DNA from: Actinokineospora xionganensis
GTDB taxonomy: Bacteria > Actinomycetota > Actinomycetes > Mycobacteriales > Pseudonocardiaceae
Direction of reading: 5' to 3'
Length of the DNA stretch: 64,000 bases
NCBI RefSeq assembly: GCF_014323725.1
Contig: NZ_JABVED010000002.1
Span: forward strand, 1-64,000
The notes beneath the pieces were generated by a model that saw nothing but the letters and a program-made list of their open reading frames with translations, was not told the origin of the DNA and did no database searches. Position 1 is the first letter of the stretch. The number at the start of each line of letters is the position of its first letter. Both the position numbers and the translations under genes were made by a program. Below are positions 17,800-25,443 of the stretch, in pieces.

Positions 17800-20154
17800 T
17801 TAGAGCTTCACCAAGGGGACGCTGCCGATCAGCATGAGGCGGATCGTTCCGGCGGTGCCGAAGTCGATCGTCGCCGTCGCGCGCGGGCCGGTGCCGTCGG
17901 TGGCGACGACGGTGCCCAGGCCGTACTTGTCGTGGTTGACCCGGTCGCCCACGTCCAACGTCAGGGCCGTGGTGTCCTGCCAGCCCTTGGACGGCGCCGG
18001 ACGCAGCCCCGCGCGCCCGGTCCCGGTGGCCCGAGAGCCCCAGGTCGTGGCCCGGCTGGGGCTGGAGCGGTCGGGACCCATCCGCCGCCAGTCGATCAAG
18101 TCGGCGGGGATCTCGTCGAAGAACCGGGACGCCGGGTTGGTCATGGGCTGACCCCAGGCCGACCGGACGATCGCGCGGGACAGGTAGAGCCGTTCGCGAG
18201 CGCGGGTGATGCCCACGTACGCGAGGCGGCGTTCCTCGGCGAGTTCCGTGGGATCGCTCAACGCGCGCATGTGCGGGAAGATCCCGTCTTCCCAGCCCGT
18301 GGAGAACACCACGGGGTATTCCAAGCCCTTGGCGGTGTGCAGGGTCATCAGCGTGACCATGCCGCCGGACTCGTCGTCCGGGTCGGGGACCTGGTCGGCG
18401 TCGGCCACGAGGGACACACGCTCCAGGAAGGCGGCCAGGGAGCCCGCCTCCGGGCCCACCGTGGCGGAGTCGACCGCGTCGGGCGGCGGCTCGTCGGCGG
18501 GGGCCTCGGTGAACTCGCGGGCCACCGTCACCAACTCGGTGAGGTTCTCCAGTCGCGAGGCGTCCTGCGGGTCGTCGCTGGCTTCGAGTTCCGCGCGGTA
18601 GCCGGTCTGGTCGAGGACCGCGTCGAGGATCTCGGCGACATCCTGGCCGTCGTCGACGAAGCGGCGAAGGCCGTCGATCAGCTCGACGAAACCCGCGATC
18701 GCGCGCTGGGAGCGCGGGTTCAGCAGCGCCACCTTGCCCACGGCCGCGTCGTTCAGCGCGGCGGCGAAGGAGATGCGCTCGCGGTCGGCGTGGGTGGAGA
18801 CACATGCCTCCGCGCGGTCGCCGATACCCCGCCGGGGGACGTTGAGGACTCGGCGGAGACTGACCGTGTCCTCCGGGTTCGCGAGAACCCTCAAGTACGC
18901 CAAGGCATCCCGGACTTCACGCCGCTCGTAGAAGCGGACGCCGCCGACGACCTTGTACGGCAGTCCCATCCGGATGAAGATCTCCTCGAACACCCGGGAC
19001 TGGTTGTTCGTCCGGTAGAACACCGCCACGTCGCAGTTGTTCGCGATGCCCGCGTCGACCAGCTGGTCGATCTCGCGCGCGACGAACGACGCCTCGTCGT
19101 GCTCGTTGTCGCCGACATAGGCGACGATCTTCTCGCCGTCGCCGAGCGCGGTCCACAGCCGCTTGTCGCGCCGGTCCGGGTTGCGCGAGATGACCGCGTT
19201 GGCGGCGTTGAGGATGGTCTGGGTGGAACGGTAGTTCTGCTCCAGCATGACCGTCGTCGCGTTGGGATAGTCGCGCTCGAACTCGACGATGTTGCGGATG
19301 GTGGCGCCGCGGAAGGCGTAGATCGACTGGTCGGCGTCGCCGACGACGCACAGTTCGGCGGGCGGCAGGCCGTCGGTGCCGCGCCCGACCAGCTCGCGCA
19401 CCAGCGTGTACTGGGCGTGGTTGGTGTCCTGGTACTCGTCGACAAGAACATGCCGGAAGCGCCGGTGGTAGTACTCGGCGACGTCCGGGAACCCCTGCAG
19501 CAGCTCGACCGTGCGCATGATCAGGTCGTCGAAGTCCATCGCGTTGGCCTGGCGCAGCCTGCTCTGGTACTCCACGTAGACCTCGGCGACGCGGCGCTCG
19601 AGGTCGTTGGCGGCCGCGGACGAAGCCTGCTCGGGCCCGATCAGCTCGTTCTTGAGGTTCGAGATGTGGATCGACAGCGTGCGCGCCGGGTAGCGCTTGG
19701 GGTCGAGGTCGATATCGCGCGCGACGAGCGTGATGAGGCGGCGCGAGTCGTCGGCGTCGTAGATGGAGAAGCTCGACGTCATGCCCAGCGTCTTGGCCTC
19801 ACGACGCAGCACCCGCACGCACATCGAGTGGAACGTCGACACCCACATCGCGTTGGCCCGCCTGCCGACGAGGTCGGCGACGCGCTCCTTCATCTCGGCC
19901 GCGGCCTTGTTCGTGAAGGTGATCGCCATGACCTGGCCCGGGTGGACATTGCGTTCCCCGAGCAGGTACGCGATACGCCGGGTGAGCACCCTGGTCTTGC
20001 CGGAGCCCGCGCCCGCGACCACGAGCAGCGGGCTGCCGATGTGCTCGACGGCGCGCCGCTGCTGGTCGTTGAGGTCGTCGAGGAGCGCTGCGGAGCCGGA
20101 CTGGCGGCGGGGCGCGGCGGGCTCGGTGGTGGGGAGGTCGAAGAGTGCTTCCAT
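17800..20154 (-). CDS. pcrA: ATP-dependent DNA helicase PcrA/UvrD1
   Basis: SF1A 3'-5' helicase for nucleotide-excision repair and replication-fork maintenance, 784 aa. Motifs in order: Q motif DLNDQQRRAVEH, Walker A VAGAGSGKTRVL, motif Ia TNKAAAEMKERV, DEYQDTN (motif II), DADQSIYAFRGA (III), YRSTQ (IV) and TLHTAKGLEYPVVF (V). The C-terminus (~80 aa) is a Tudor-like domain (VGDRVNHDKYGLGTVVAT). The start at 20154 gives the usual MEALFDLP beginning. It is homologous in position to mycobacterial uvrD1, divergent from chorismate mutase. No LexA box was seen in front of it; the nearest is downstream. Confidence 0.97.
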   Translation of the reverse strand: MEALFDLPTTEPAAPRRQSGSAALLDDLNDQQRRAVEHIGSPLLVVAGAGSGKTRVLTRRIAYLLGERNVHPGQVMAITFTNKAAAEMKERVADLVGRRANAMWVSTFHSMCVRVLRREAKTLGMTSSFSIYDADDSRRLITLVARDIDLDPKRYPARTLSIHISNLKNELIGPEQASSAAANDLERRVAEVYVEYQSRLRQANAMDFDDLIMRTVELLQGFPDVAEYYHRRFRHVLVDEYQDTNHAQYTLVRELVGRGTDGLPPAELCVVGDADQSIYAFRGATIRNIVEFERDYPNATTVMLEQNYRSTQTILNAANAVISRNPDRRDKRLWTALGDGEKIVAYVGDNEHDEASFVAREIDQLVDAGIANNCDVAVFYRTNNQSRVFEEIFIRMGLPYKVVGGVRFYERREVRDALAYLRVLANPEDTVSLRRVLNVPRRGIGDRAEACVSTHADRERISFAAALNDAAVGKVALLNPRSQRAIAGFVELIDGLRRFVDDGQDVAEILDAVLDQTGYRAELEASDDPQDASRLENLTELVTVAREFTEAPADEPPPDAVDSATVGPEAGSLAAFLERVSLVADADQVPDPDDESGGMVTLMTLHTAKGLEYPVVFSTGWEDGIFPHMRALSDPTELAEERRLAYVGITRARERLYLSRAIVRSAWGQPMTNPASRFFDEIPADLIDWRRMGPDRSSPSRATTWGSRATGTGRAGLRPAPSKGWQDTTALTLDVGDRVNHDKYGLGTVVATDGTGPRATATIDFGTAGTIRLMLIGSVPLVKL

Positions 20155-20224
20155 CGTGCGAGCAACGGTACCGGGGGCCACCGACTAAGACGAAAAGTGC
20201 CGATCCCACAAGCCGGACGCCGGG

Positions 20225-20253
20225 TCGACCGCGCGGCCACGGTGTGTCACACT
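20225..20253 (+). promoter_or_regulatory. Promoter for the aroQ leader transcript
   Basis: TCGACC (20225-20230), a 17-bp spacer and CACACT (20248-20253) form a plausible housekeeping promoter. Six bases later comes the G of GTG at 20260. This is the spacing expected for a leaderless mRNA whose first codon is the leader-peptide start, and no Shine-Dalgarno sequence precedes that GTG. Confidence 0.6.
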
Positions 20254-20259
20254 CGATCC

Positions 20260-20319
20260 GTGCAGCGCCACTACGAGTTTTTTTACGGGATCCGGACTCC
20301 GGCTCCCGTTGTGGCATAG
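20260..20319 (+). CDS. Tyr/Phe-rich leader peptide of an apparent chorismate mutase attenuator
   Basis: Nineteen-residue ORF VQRHYEFFYGIRTPAPVVA ending in TAG. The cluster HYEFFY contains two Tyr and two Phe codons. Both Phe codons are TTT, which is rare in this GC-rich genome, and they are adjacent. It is followed 17 bp later by a terminator hairpin and then by chorismate mutase, the enzyme that commits chorismate to Phe and Tyr. The codons beyond the cluster (20287-20307) form one hairpin and also contain the antiterminator strand. This is the layout of classical ribosome-mediated attenuation (as in pheA or trp leaders). Probably leaderless. Confidence 0.7.
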   Translation: MQRHYEFFYGIRTPAPVVA

Positions 20320-20350
20320 CACCTAAAACCACCACGAAGCCCCGGAGTCC
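20287..20350 (+). promoter_or_regulatory. Alternative RNA structures of the attenuator (1:2 hairpin and antiterminator)
   Basis: Segment 2, GGACTCCGG (20294-20302), is the exact complement of CCGGAGTCC (20342-20350), which is part of the 5' side of the terminator; pairing them prevents termination. Segment 2 can instead fold into the local hairpin GGGA-CCGG-ACT-CCGG-TCCC (20287-20307). A ribosome stalled on HYEFFY would block the local hairpin and leave the antiterminator possible. Confidence 0.65.
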
Positions 20351-20366
20351 TCGGACCCCGGGGCTT
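20337..20366 (+). terminator. Attenuator terminator before chorismate mutase
   Basis: The stem AAGCCCCGG / CCGGGGCTT is 9 bp and perfect. An inner GTC/GAC extension closes a CTCG tetraloop, and a short T-rich TTTGTG follows. No complete gene other than the leader peptide ends ahead of it on this strand, so it most likely acts within the chorismate mutase transcript. Confidence 0.75.
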
Positions 20367-20413
20367 TGTGCGCTCGGGAGCTGAGAATCTCCGCCGAACC
20401 GCTGAGGATCACG

Positions 20414-20701
20414 ATGTCCGAGAACACGGTCAAAGCCAGCATCGAGCTTCCCGCCCCCGAGGAAGTCGCCGAGCTGCGGAAAGAAATCGACGAGTTGGAC
20501 CGCGAGATCCTGCGCCTGGTGAAGCGCCGGGCCGAGGTCTCGCAGACGATCGGCGCCGCGCGCATGGCCGCGGGCGGACCGCGCATCGTGGTCAACCGCG
20601 AGATGGACGTGGTCGCGCGCTACCGCGAACTCGGTCCCGCGGGCCGCACGCTGGCGATGGCGCTGCTCGACCTCGGCCGCGGCAGGTTGGGCCGGTCGTA
20701 G
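20414..20701 (+). CDS. Chorismate mutase, AroQ-delta type
   Basis: Converts chorismate to prephenate, the branch point to Phe and Tyr. 95 aa, single all-helical AroQ domain closely resembling mycobacterial Rv0948c: ELRKEIDELDREILRLVKRRAEVSQTIG, then REMDVVARYRELGPAGRTLAMALLDLGRGRLGRS. Enzymes of this class have low activity alone and are boosted by DAHP synthase, whose docking involves the C-terminal LGRGRLG region, present here. The ATG at 20414 has GAGG 6-7 nt upstream. An in-frame start further left is unlikely because it would lie in the terminator. Divergent from pcrA, as in mycobacteria. Confidence 0.95.
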   Translation: MSENTVKASIELPAPEEVAELRKEIDELDREILRLVKRRAEVSQTIGAARMAAGGPRIVVNREMDVVARYRELGPAGRTLAMALLDLGRGRLGRS

Positions 20702-20784
20702 CCAGGTCGGGCCGGTAATAGATCAGGGGCCGCCTCCGGGCGATCCCTGAGTCGAACCGGCGTTGGCTCGGGCAGACTGAACCC

Positions 20785-21093
20785 ATGCTCGATCTCATCG
20801 CTGTCATCGTGGCCATCGTCGCCTTCTTCGCGGCACTCGGTTTCGCGGGTTACCTGGCGCTGCTCAACTCCGCGGCGCGCAAGCGCGGGGTGAGCGGCGC
20901 GCCGGTCGCCCAGTACGTGCGGGGCCGGTGGCCCATCGCCGGCGTCACCGCCGCGGGCGCGCTGCTGGGCTGGTTGCTCACCAGCGGCGGCGGGTTCGCC
21001 GACGTGCTGGCCATCCTCGTGGCGGGCGGCTCGGGCGCGGTCGCGGGCAGTTCGCTGTCGACGACGATGGCGAAATACCGCGGCGGCGACTAA
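20785..21093 (+). CDS. Small two-TM membrane protein
   Basis: 102 aa. A first hydrophobic segment spans about residues 4-29 (LIAVIVAIVAFFAALGFAGY). A basic loop follows (NSAARKRGVSGAPVAQYVRGRWP), then hydrophobic stretches at ~51-66 and ~71-90, and a short polar end (TTMAKYRGGD). I do not recognise the family. It stands alone between chorismate mutase and the PIG-L deacetylase, on the same strand as both. Confidence 0.7.
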   Translation: MLDLIAVIVAIVAFFAALGFAGYLALLNSAARKRGVSGAPVAQYVRGRWPIAGVTAAGALLGWLLTSGGGFADVLAILVAGGSGAVAGSSLSTTMAKYRGGD

Positions 21094-21216
21094 CCCGGGC
21101 GGGTCGATTCGCACCCACAGAAGAGAAATGGGCCTACGTTCACCCGAACGTGTGAGGTCGCGACGAGTGGCGCGCCCTGGCCTACGAACGCTGTGCAACG
21201 GCTTACTCTTTGCTGA

Positions 21217-21936
21217 GTGAGTACGGCTACACCATCCCCCGACGCCACCGAGGTGCGCAGAGCGCTGGTCGTGACCGCGCACCCGGATGACGTCGACTTC
21301 GGCGCCGCGGGCACGGTGGCGACGTGGACGGCGGCGGGCATCGAGGTCCATTACTGCGTCTGCACCTCTGGTGAGGCCAGCGGCGAGAACATCGCCGAGA
21401 CCCGCAGAGCCGAGCAACGGGCCGCGGCCGAGTTGCTCGGCGTCCGCTCGGTCACCTTCCTCGACCACCCCGACGGCGCGGTCGTGGCCTCGATCCAGCT
21501 GCGCCGCGACATCTCCCGGGTGATCCGCCAGGTCCGGCCAGACCGGGTGTTGACGTGGTCCCCCGAGATCAACTGGGACATGGTCGTCACCACCCACCCG
21601 GACCACCGGGCCGTCGGAATGGCCGCGTTCGCCGCGATCTACCCGGACGCGCGCAACGGACACGCGCACCCGGAGCTGCGCACCGAGGGGCTGGCGCCGT
21701 GGACCGTCCGCGAGCTCTGGCTGGCCGACGGGCCGGTCGCGTCGCGCAACCACGCGGTCGACATCACCGACAGCTTTGAGAAGCGGATGGCGGCGCTGCG
21801 CGCGCACGTGTCCCAAGTGGGTGAAAACCCGAACCTGGAAGAGCAGATGCGGCCCTTCTTCGCCGCTGTGGCAGGCAAGTACGGCTTTCCCGACGGACAC
21901 TTGGCCGAGGAGTTCCAGGTCGTCGACACCAGCTGA
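21217..21936 (+). CDS. PIG-L family Zn-dependent deacetylase (MshB/Mca-like)
   Basis: N-acetylglucosaminyl-type deacetylase or amidase, 239 aa. The signature AHPDD near residue 22 supplies metal-binding and catalytic residues, and TTHPDHRAVG near residue 128 supplies the second His motif. Members include MshB (mycothiol synthesis) and Mca (mycothiol conjugates), but many others modify secondary metabolites. This protein is shorter than typical MshB/Mca (~290-300 aa), so I do not assign the substrate. GTG start at 21217; no clear Shine-Dalgarno sequence. No mycothiol genes are adjacent. Confidence 0.88.
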   Translation: MSTATPSPDATEVRRALVVTAHPDDVDFGAAGTVATWTAAGIEVHYCVCTSGEASGENIAETRRAEQRAAAELLGVRSVTFLDHPDGAVVASIQLRRDISRVIRQVRPDRVLTWSPEINWDMVVTTHPDHRAVGMAAFAAIYPDARNGHAHPELRTEGLAPWTVRELWLADGPVASRNHAVDITDSFEKRMAALRAHVSQVGENPNLEEQMRPFFAAVAGKYGFPDGHLAEEFQVVDTS

Positions 21937-21993
21937 CCGGTAATCGGTCGGCGACACCGCGTCACGACCGGCTAGGACAGGAGTCTCCACCAC

Positions 21994-22926
21994 ATGGCGA
22001 GCGGGCGGGACACCGCGCAGGACGGACCAGGCCGAGGGCGACACCGGCGAGGCACGAGCGCGTCGTCTCGGACGTCTCGGCCACCGCGGATGCCACCCAT
22101 TCACCCAGCCGGTCCCGAGGAGGAGACCGACGTCCTGCCGGTGATCGCCGGCCTGTTCCCGGACGCGCCCGCGACCGGCCTGGCCAAGTTCGACCTGGGC
22201 AGCATCCCGGCGTCGGTGACACCGCCGCGCACCTGGCGGCACGCGGCGTGGTTCGCCGTGGCCGCCACGCTCCTGGTGATGGTCGGCCTGACCTATGCCG
22301 CGGTCACCCTGGTCACCGCCCCCCGCAAGCCCGAGGTGGTCGACGCGCTGCCGGGTCTGCCGAGCTATCCGGGACTGCCCCTGGAACTGCCGGGTGACGC
22401 GCTGGTGTCGGAACGCCCGTCCGAGCCCGCTCCCAGCGCCGCGGCGCCCACGACGTCGGTCAAACCGTCCGACCGTCAACAGCTCACCGCTCCGCCCCCC
22501 GGCAAGGGCACGCCTGCCGTGCCCGCCCCGACCCCCACCGCGGCGCCGCCCACGACGACGACAACAGCCCCCTCACCGACCCGCACGACGGTGCAGACCC
22601 CGGTCCTGGTCGGCCCGGTGGCCGACCCGGAGAAGATCGGCGACCGCACCGAGACCTACTTCGCGCAGGTCACGCGGGATCCGGACGCCGCGTACTCGAT
22701 GACCACCGGCCAGGCCCGTTACGACGGCCAGGAGGAGCTGGAGCGGCGCTACGCCGACGTCGAGCGGATCGAGGTGCAGCGGATCACGATCGACGCCAAC
22801 CGGTCGAAGACGTTCTCGACGCTGCGGCTGGTCCGCAAGGACGGCACTGTCGTCACCGAGGAACGTGAGCTTGTTTTCACCTATGGCGGTGATCCAAAGA
22901 TCACCAGCGACACTCGCACGGGGTGA
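21994..22926 (+). CDS. Single-pass membrane protein with extracytoplasmic NTF2-like module (1)
   Basis: 310 aa. The N-terminal ~90 residues are cytoplasmic and polar. One TM segment follows at about 90-112 (WFAVAATLLVMVGLTYAAVTLV), then a Pro/Thr-rich stalk (about 125-205). A ~95-residue C-terminal domain starts at DPEKIGDRTETYFAQVTRDP. That domain has the pattern YF/YY...DPxxAY...L and ends in beta strands (RLVRKDGTVVTEERELVFTYGG), like NTF2/DUF4878-type folds. A comparable module ends the next protein and the kinase at 25444. Start GTG or ATG near 21994 is not fixed by a Shine-Dalgarno sequence. Confidence 0.7.
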   Translation: MASGRDTAQDGPGRGRHRRGTSASSRTSRPPRMPPIHPAGPEEETDVLPVIAGLFPDAPATGLAKFDLGSIPASVTPPRTWRHAAWFAVAATLLVMVGLTYAAVTLVTAPRKPEVVDALPGLPSYPGLPLELPGDALVSERPSEPAPSAAAPTTSVKPSDRQQLTAPPPGKGTPAVPAPTPTAAPPTTTTTAPSPTRTTVQTPVLVGPVADPEKIGDRTETYFAQVTRDPDAAYSMTTGQARYDGQEELERRYADVERIEVQRITIDANRSKTFSTLRLVRKDGTVVTEERELVFTYGGDPKITSDTRTG

Positions 22927-23063
22927 CTGACTACTCCTTTTGAGTGAATATTGCTGCCGCCTATCGCCTCGATCGGGTGATCGACCGAGAAAGAGTGGTG
23001 TAGGGCAGCAGCGGCACGGTACGAGTTGCCCCGAACAGCGAAACTCAGGCGGAGGAAGCGTCA

Positions 23064-23876
23064 GTGGATCGTCCGACGACCGGCAAGCGGCACGTCCGCT
23101 CCGGTTCCGTTCACGTCACCGAGTTGATCGGCAAGCGGATCGAGCTGCCCGCCGACATCGATGACCTCGTGCCGCACGAGCCGACCTCGCACCGGCCGCC
23201 GCAGTCGCGCGCCGCGACGATGGCGAAGATCGCCGTGCTGAGCGTGGCCACGGCGACGCTGTGCGGGGCCGTGGCAGCCGCCACCGTGATCACCCGTGAC
23301 CGCGAATCGGCCGACACGAGCGCCCGACCCAGCAACCAGATCACCGGCGAGCGTGCCCTCCTGCCCGACGAGCTCAATCGCGCGGTCGCCGGTGCCCGCC
23401 TGGCCGACCCGAAGACCGGCAGCGCGTCCGCGACCCTGAACAAGGGCCAGGTCGCGGGTCCCGCGATCCCGCCCGCGCGCACGGGTGGGGCCCACGGCGC
23501 CCAGGGCGCGGACCGGGTCGCGACGGGCGACACGCCACAGCCGGTGCAGATCCCGGAGCAGGTGCGGCCCAAGACCTCGAGCCGGGAGCTGGTGATCGAG
23601 TACTACCGGCTCATCGAAAGCGACCCGACCCGGGCCTACGCCCTGCTGTCGGGCGACGTGTTCAGCACCACCCTCGGCCAGTTCCTCGGTTCTTGGTCCA
23701 GGGTGAGCAAGGTCGAGGTGCTCGAGGTGGTCGAACAGGCCAACGGTGTGGTCGCGGTCGTTCGAATGCATCTGATCGGCGGCTCCCAGCTGCGGATCAA
23801 ACAGCTGCTGACGGTGGCCGACACCGTCCCGCAGCGGATCACCGGAGCAGAACTGCTGTCAGCTCAACTCAACTAG
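23064..23876 (+). CDS. Single-pass membrane protein with extracytoplasmic NTF2-like module (2)
   Basis: 270 aa. The GTG start has a good GGAGGAAGC 5 nt upstream. The N-terminal ~50 residues are polar, the TM segment lies at ~52-74 (MAKIAVLSVATATLCGAVAAATV), a linker follows, and the C-terminal ~95 residues begin SSRELVIEYYRLIESDPTRAYALLSGD. This end resembles the modules in the protein at 21994 and in the kinase at 25444 (YY.L...DP..A..LL). It probably acts outside the membrane as a ligand-binding or partner domain for the adjacent Ser/Thr kinases; that is inference from context. Confidence 0.72.
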   Translation: MDRPTTGKRHVRSGSVHVTELIGKRIELPADIDDLVPHEPTSHRPPQSRAATMAKIAVLSVATATLCGAVAAATVITRDRESADTSARPSNQITGERALLPDELNRAVAGARLADPKTGSASATLNKGQVAGPAIPPARTGGAHGAQGADRVATGDTPQPVQIPEQVRPKTSSRELVIEYYRLIESDPTRAYALLSGDVFSTTLGQFLGSWSRVSKVEVLEVVEQANGVVAVVRMHLIGGSQLRIKQLLTVADTVPQRITGAELLSAQLN

Positions 23877-24119
23877 TTCGCCACGAACGGCCCAATTCGA
23901 TGCCCTCCTGTGACAATATGTAGCCGCTGTATCGGGGCTTCGGGGGAACAGGGTTGCGTTCGTGCGCGCAGCGTGAACGCCTAGCCTTGAACGGTCGGGC
24001 ACTTGGGTCCCCCACGCGGCGTCCGCGCTGGTTCCCCTGGTCAGGCCGATGGCGCGCACCCTGCGCGCGCGACGTGAACCCCACGAGGCGCTTCGTGGGC
24101 GAGGGAGGTTCCGGTCGGG

Positions 24120-25430
24120 ATGAGCGACGAGGGCCGGTTGGTCGCCGGGCGCTACCGGCTGGTCGAACGCATCGGCAGCGGTGCCATGGGTGTGGTCTGG
24201 CGCGCGATCGACGAACGGCTGAGCCGCTCGGTCGCGGTCAAGAAGCTGCTGCTGCCGCCCGGCCTGCCCCCCGAGGAAGCCGATGAGGCCGTCGCCCGCT
24301 GTCTGCGCGAGGGACGGATCGCCGCCCGCCTGCACCATCCGAACGCCATCGCGGTGTTCGACGTGGTCGACGAGGACGGCGTCCCCTGTCTGATCATGGA
24401 ATACCTGCCGTCGGTCAGCCTGGCCATCGCGCTGTCCGACGACGGGCCGATGGACCCGGTCGAGGTCGCCCGGATCGGCAGCCAGGTCGCGGCCGCGCTC
24501 GCCGCCGCGCACGCCGCCGGGATCGTGCACCGCGACATCAAGCCCGGCAACATCCTGCTCGGCGACGACGGCTCGGTGAAGATCACCGACTTCGGCATCT
24601 CCCGGGCCACCGACGACGTCACCGTCACCAAGACCGGCCTGATCGCGGGCACGCCCGCGTACTTGGCGCCCGAGGTGGCGATCGGCCGCGAGCCGTCGGC
24701 CGCCTCCGATGTCTTCTCCCTCGGCTCGACGCTCTACGCCGCCGCCGAGGGCGAACCCCCGTTCGGGCTCTCCGAGAACACGCTCGGCCTGTTGCACGCG
24801 GTCGCGTCCGGCAAGCTGAACGAGCCGAAGCAGTCCGGCGCGCTTACCGGCGTGCTGATGGCGTTGCTGGCCACCGACGTCGAAGACCGGCCCAGCGCGG
24901 GTCGCGCGCGCGACCTCCTGGCGACAGTCGCGCGGGGCGAGGAGCCCAACCTGCCCAAGATCGCGGCCGCCGAGCCGGACGTGGCCACCCGGCTGGTGGT
25001 CGCCACCGGCCCCACCGGCGAGCGCGAGCAGCCCGAGCCGCGCGCGAAGTCCGCGAAGCCACTGGTGTTCGCCAGCGCCGCGGTCACGGTCGCGCTGGCG
25101 CTCGGCGCGTGGATGGTGGTCAACAAGGGCGGCGCCGCCGAAAAGATCAATGACGGCCCGACCCGGCTGAACAACGTGCCCACCTCGACGGTCACGGTGA
25201 CTTCGGTCGAGGAACCGGAGCTGACCTCGGTGAAGCCGCCGGTGAAGGTGAATCCGACGCCGACGTCCACCTCCGAGAAGAACTCGAGCACGGTGACCCC
25301 GACCACAACGACCACGACTGCGCCGAGCACTCCCACGTCGACCTCGGATACGGTCACCACAACCCCGTCAGTGTCGCCGTCGCCCACGACGTCGGCCACG
25401 GAACCGACCGCGGTCACGACGACCCGTTGA
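24120..25430 (+). CDS. Ser/Thr protein kinase, PknB-like, with bare Thr-rich outer tail
   Basis: Hanks-type receptor kinase, 436 aa. Kinase domain at residues ~12-270: glycine loop IGSGAMGVVW, catalytic Lys in VAVKKLL, HRDIKPGN, DFGIS and APEV. A TM segment lies near 318-338 (PLVFASAAVTVALALGAWMVV). The remaining ~95 residues outside are almost only Thr, Ser, Pro and Val, with no PASTA repeats and no folded sensor. It sits directly after two single-pass proteins that carry a folded outer domain and 13 bp before a second kinase that has such a domain fused. The 243-bp region before it has no gene; a GGGAGG lies ~11 nt upstream of the ATG. Confidence 0.93.
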   Translation: MSDEGRLVAGRYRLVERIGSGAMGVVWRAIDERLSRSVAVKKLLLPPGLPPEEADEAVARCLREGRIAARLHHPNAIAVFDVVDEDGVPCLIMEYLPSVSLAIALSDDGPMDPVEVARIGSQVAAALAAAHAAGIVHRDIKPGNILLGDDGSVKITDFGISRATDDVTVTKTGLIAGTPAYLAPEVAIGREPSAASDVFSLGSTLYAAAEGEPPFGLSENTLGLLHAVASGKLNEPKQSGALTGVLMALLATDVEDRPSAGRARDLLATVARGEEPNLPKIAAAEPDVATRLVVATGPTGEREQPEPRAKSAKPLVFASAAVTVALALGAWMVVNKGGAAEKINDGPTRLNNVPTSTVTVTSVEEPELTSVKPPVKVNPTPTSTSEKNSSTVTPTTTTTTAPSTPTSTSDTVTTTPSVSPSPTTSATEPTAVTTTR

Positions 25431-25443
25431 TTCAGGAGCCCCG

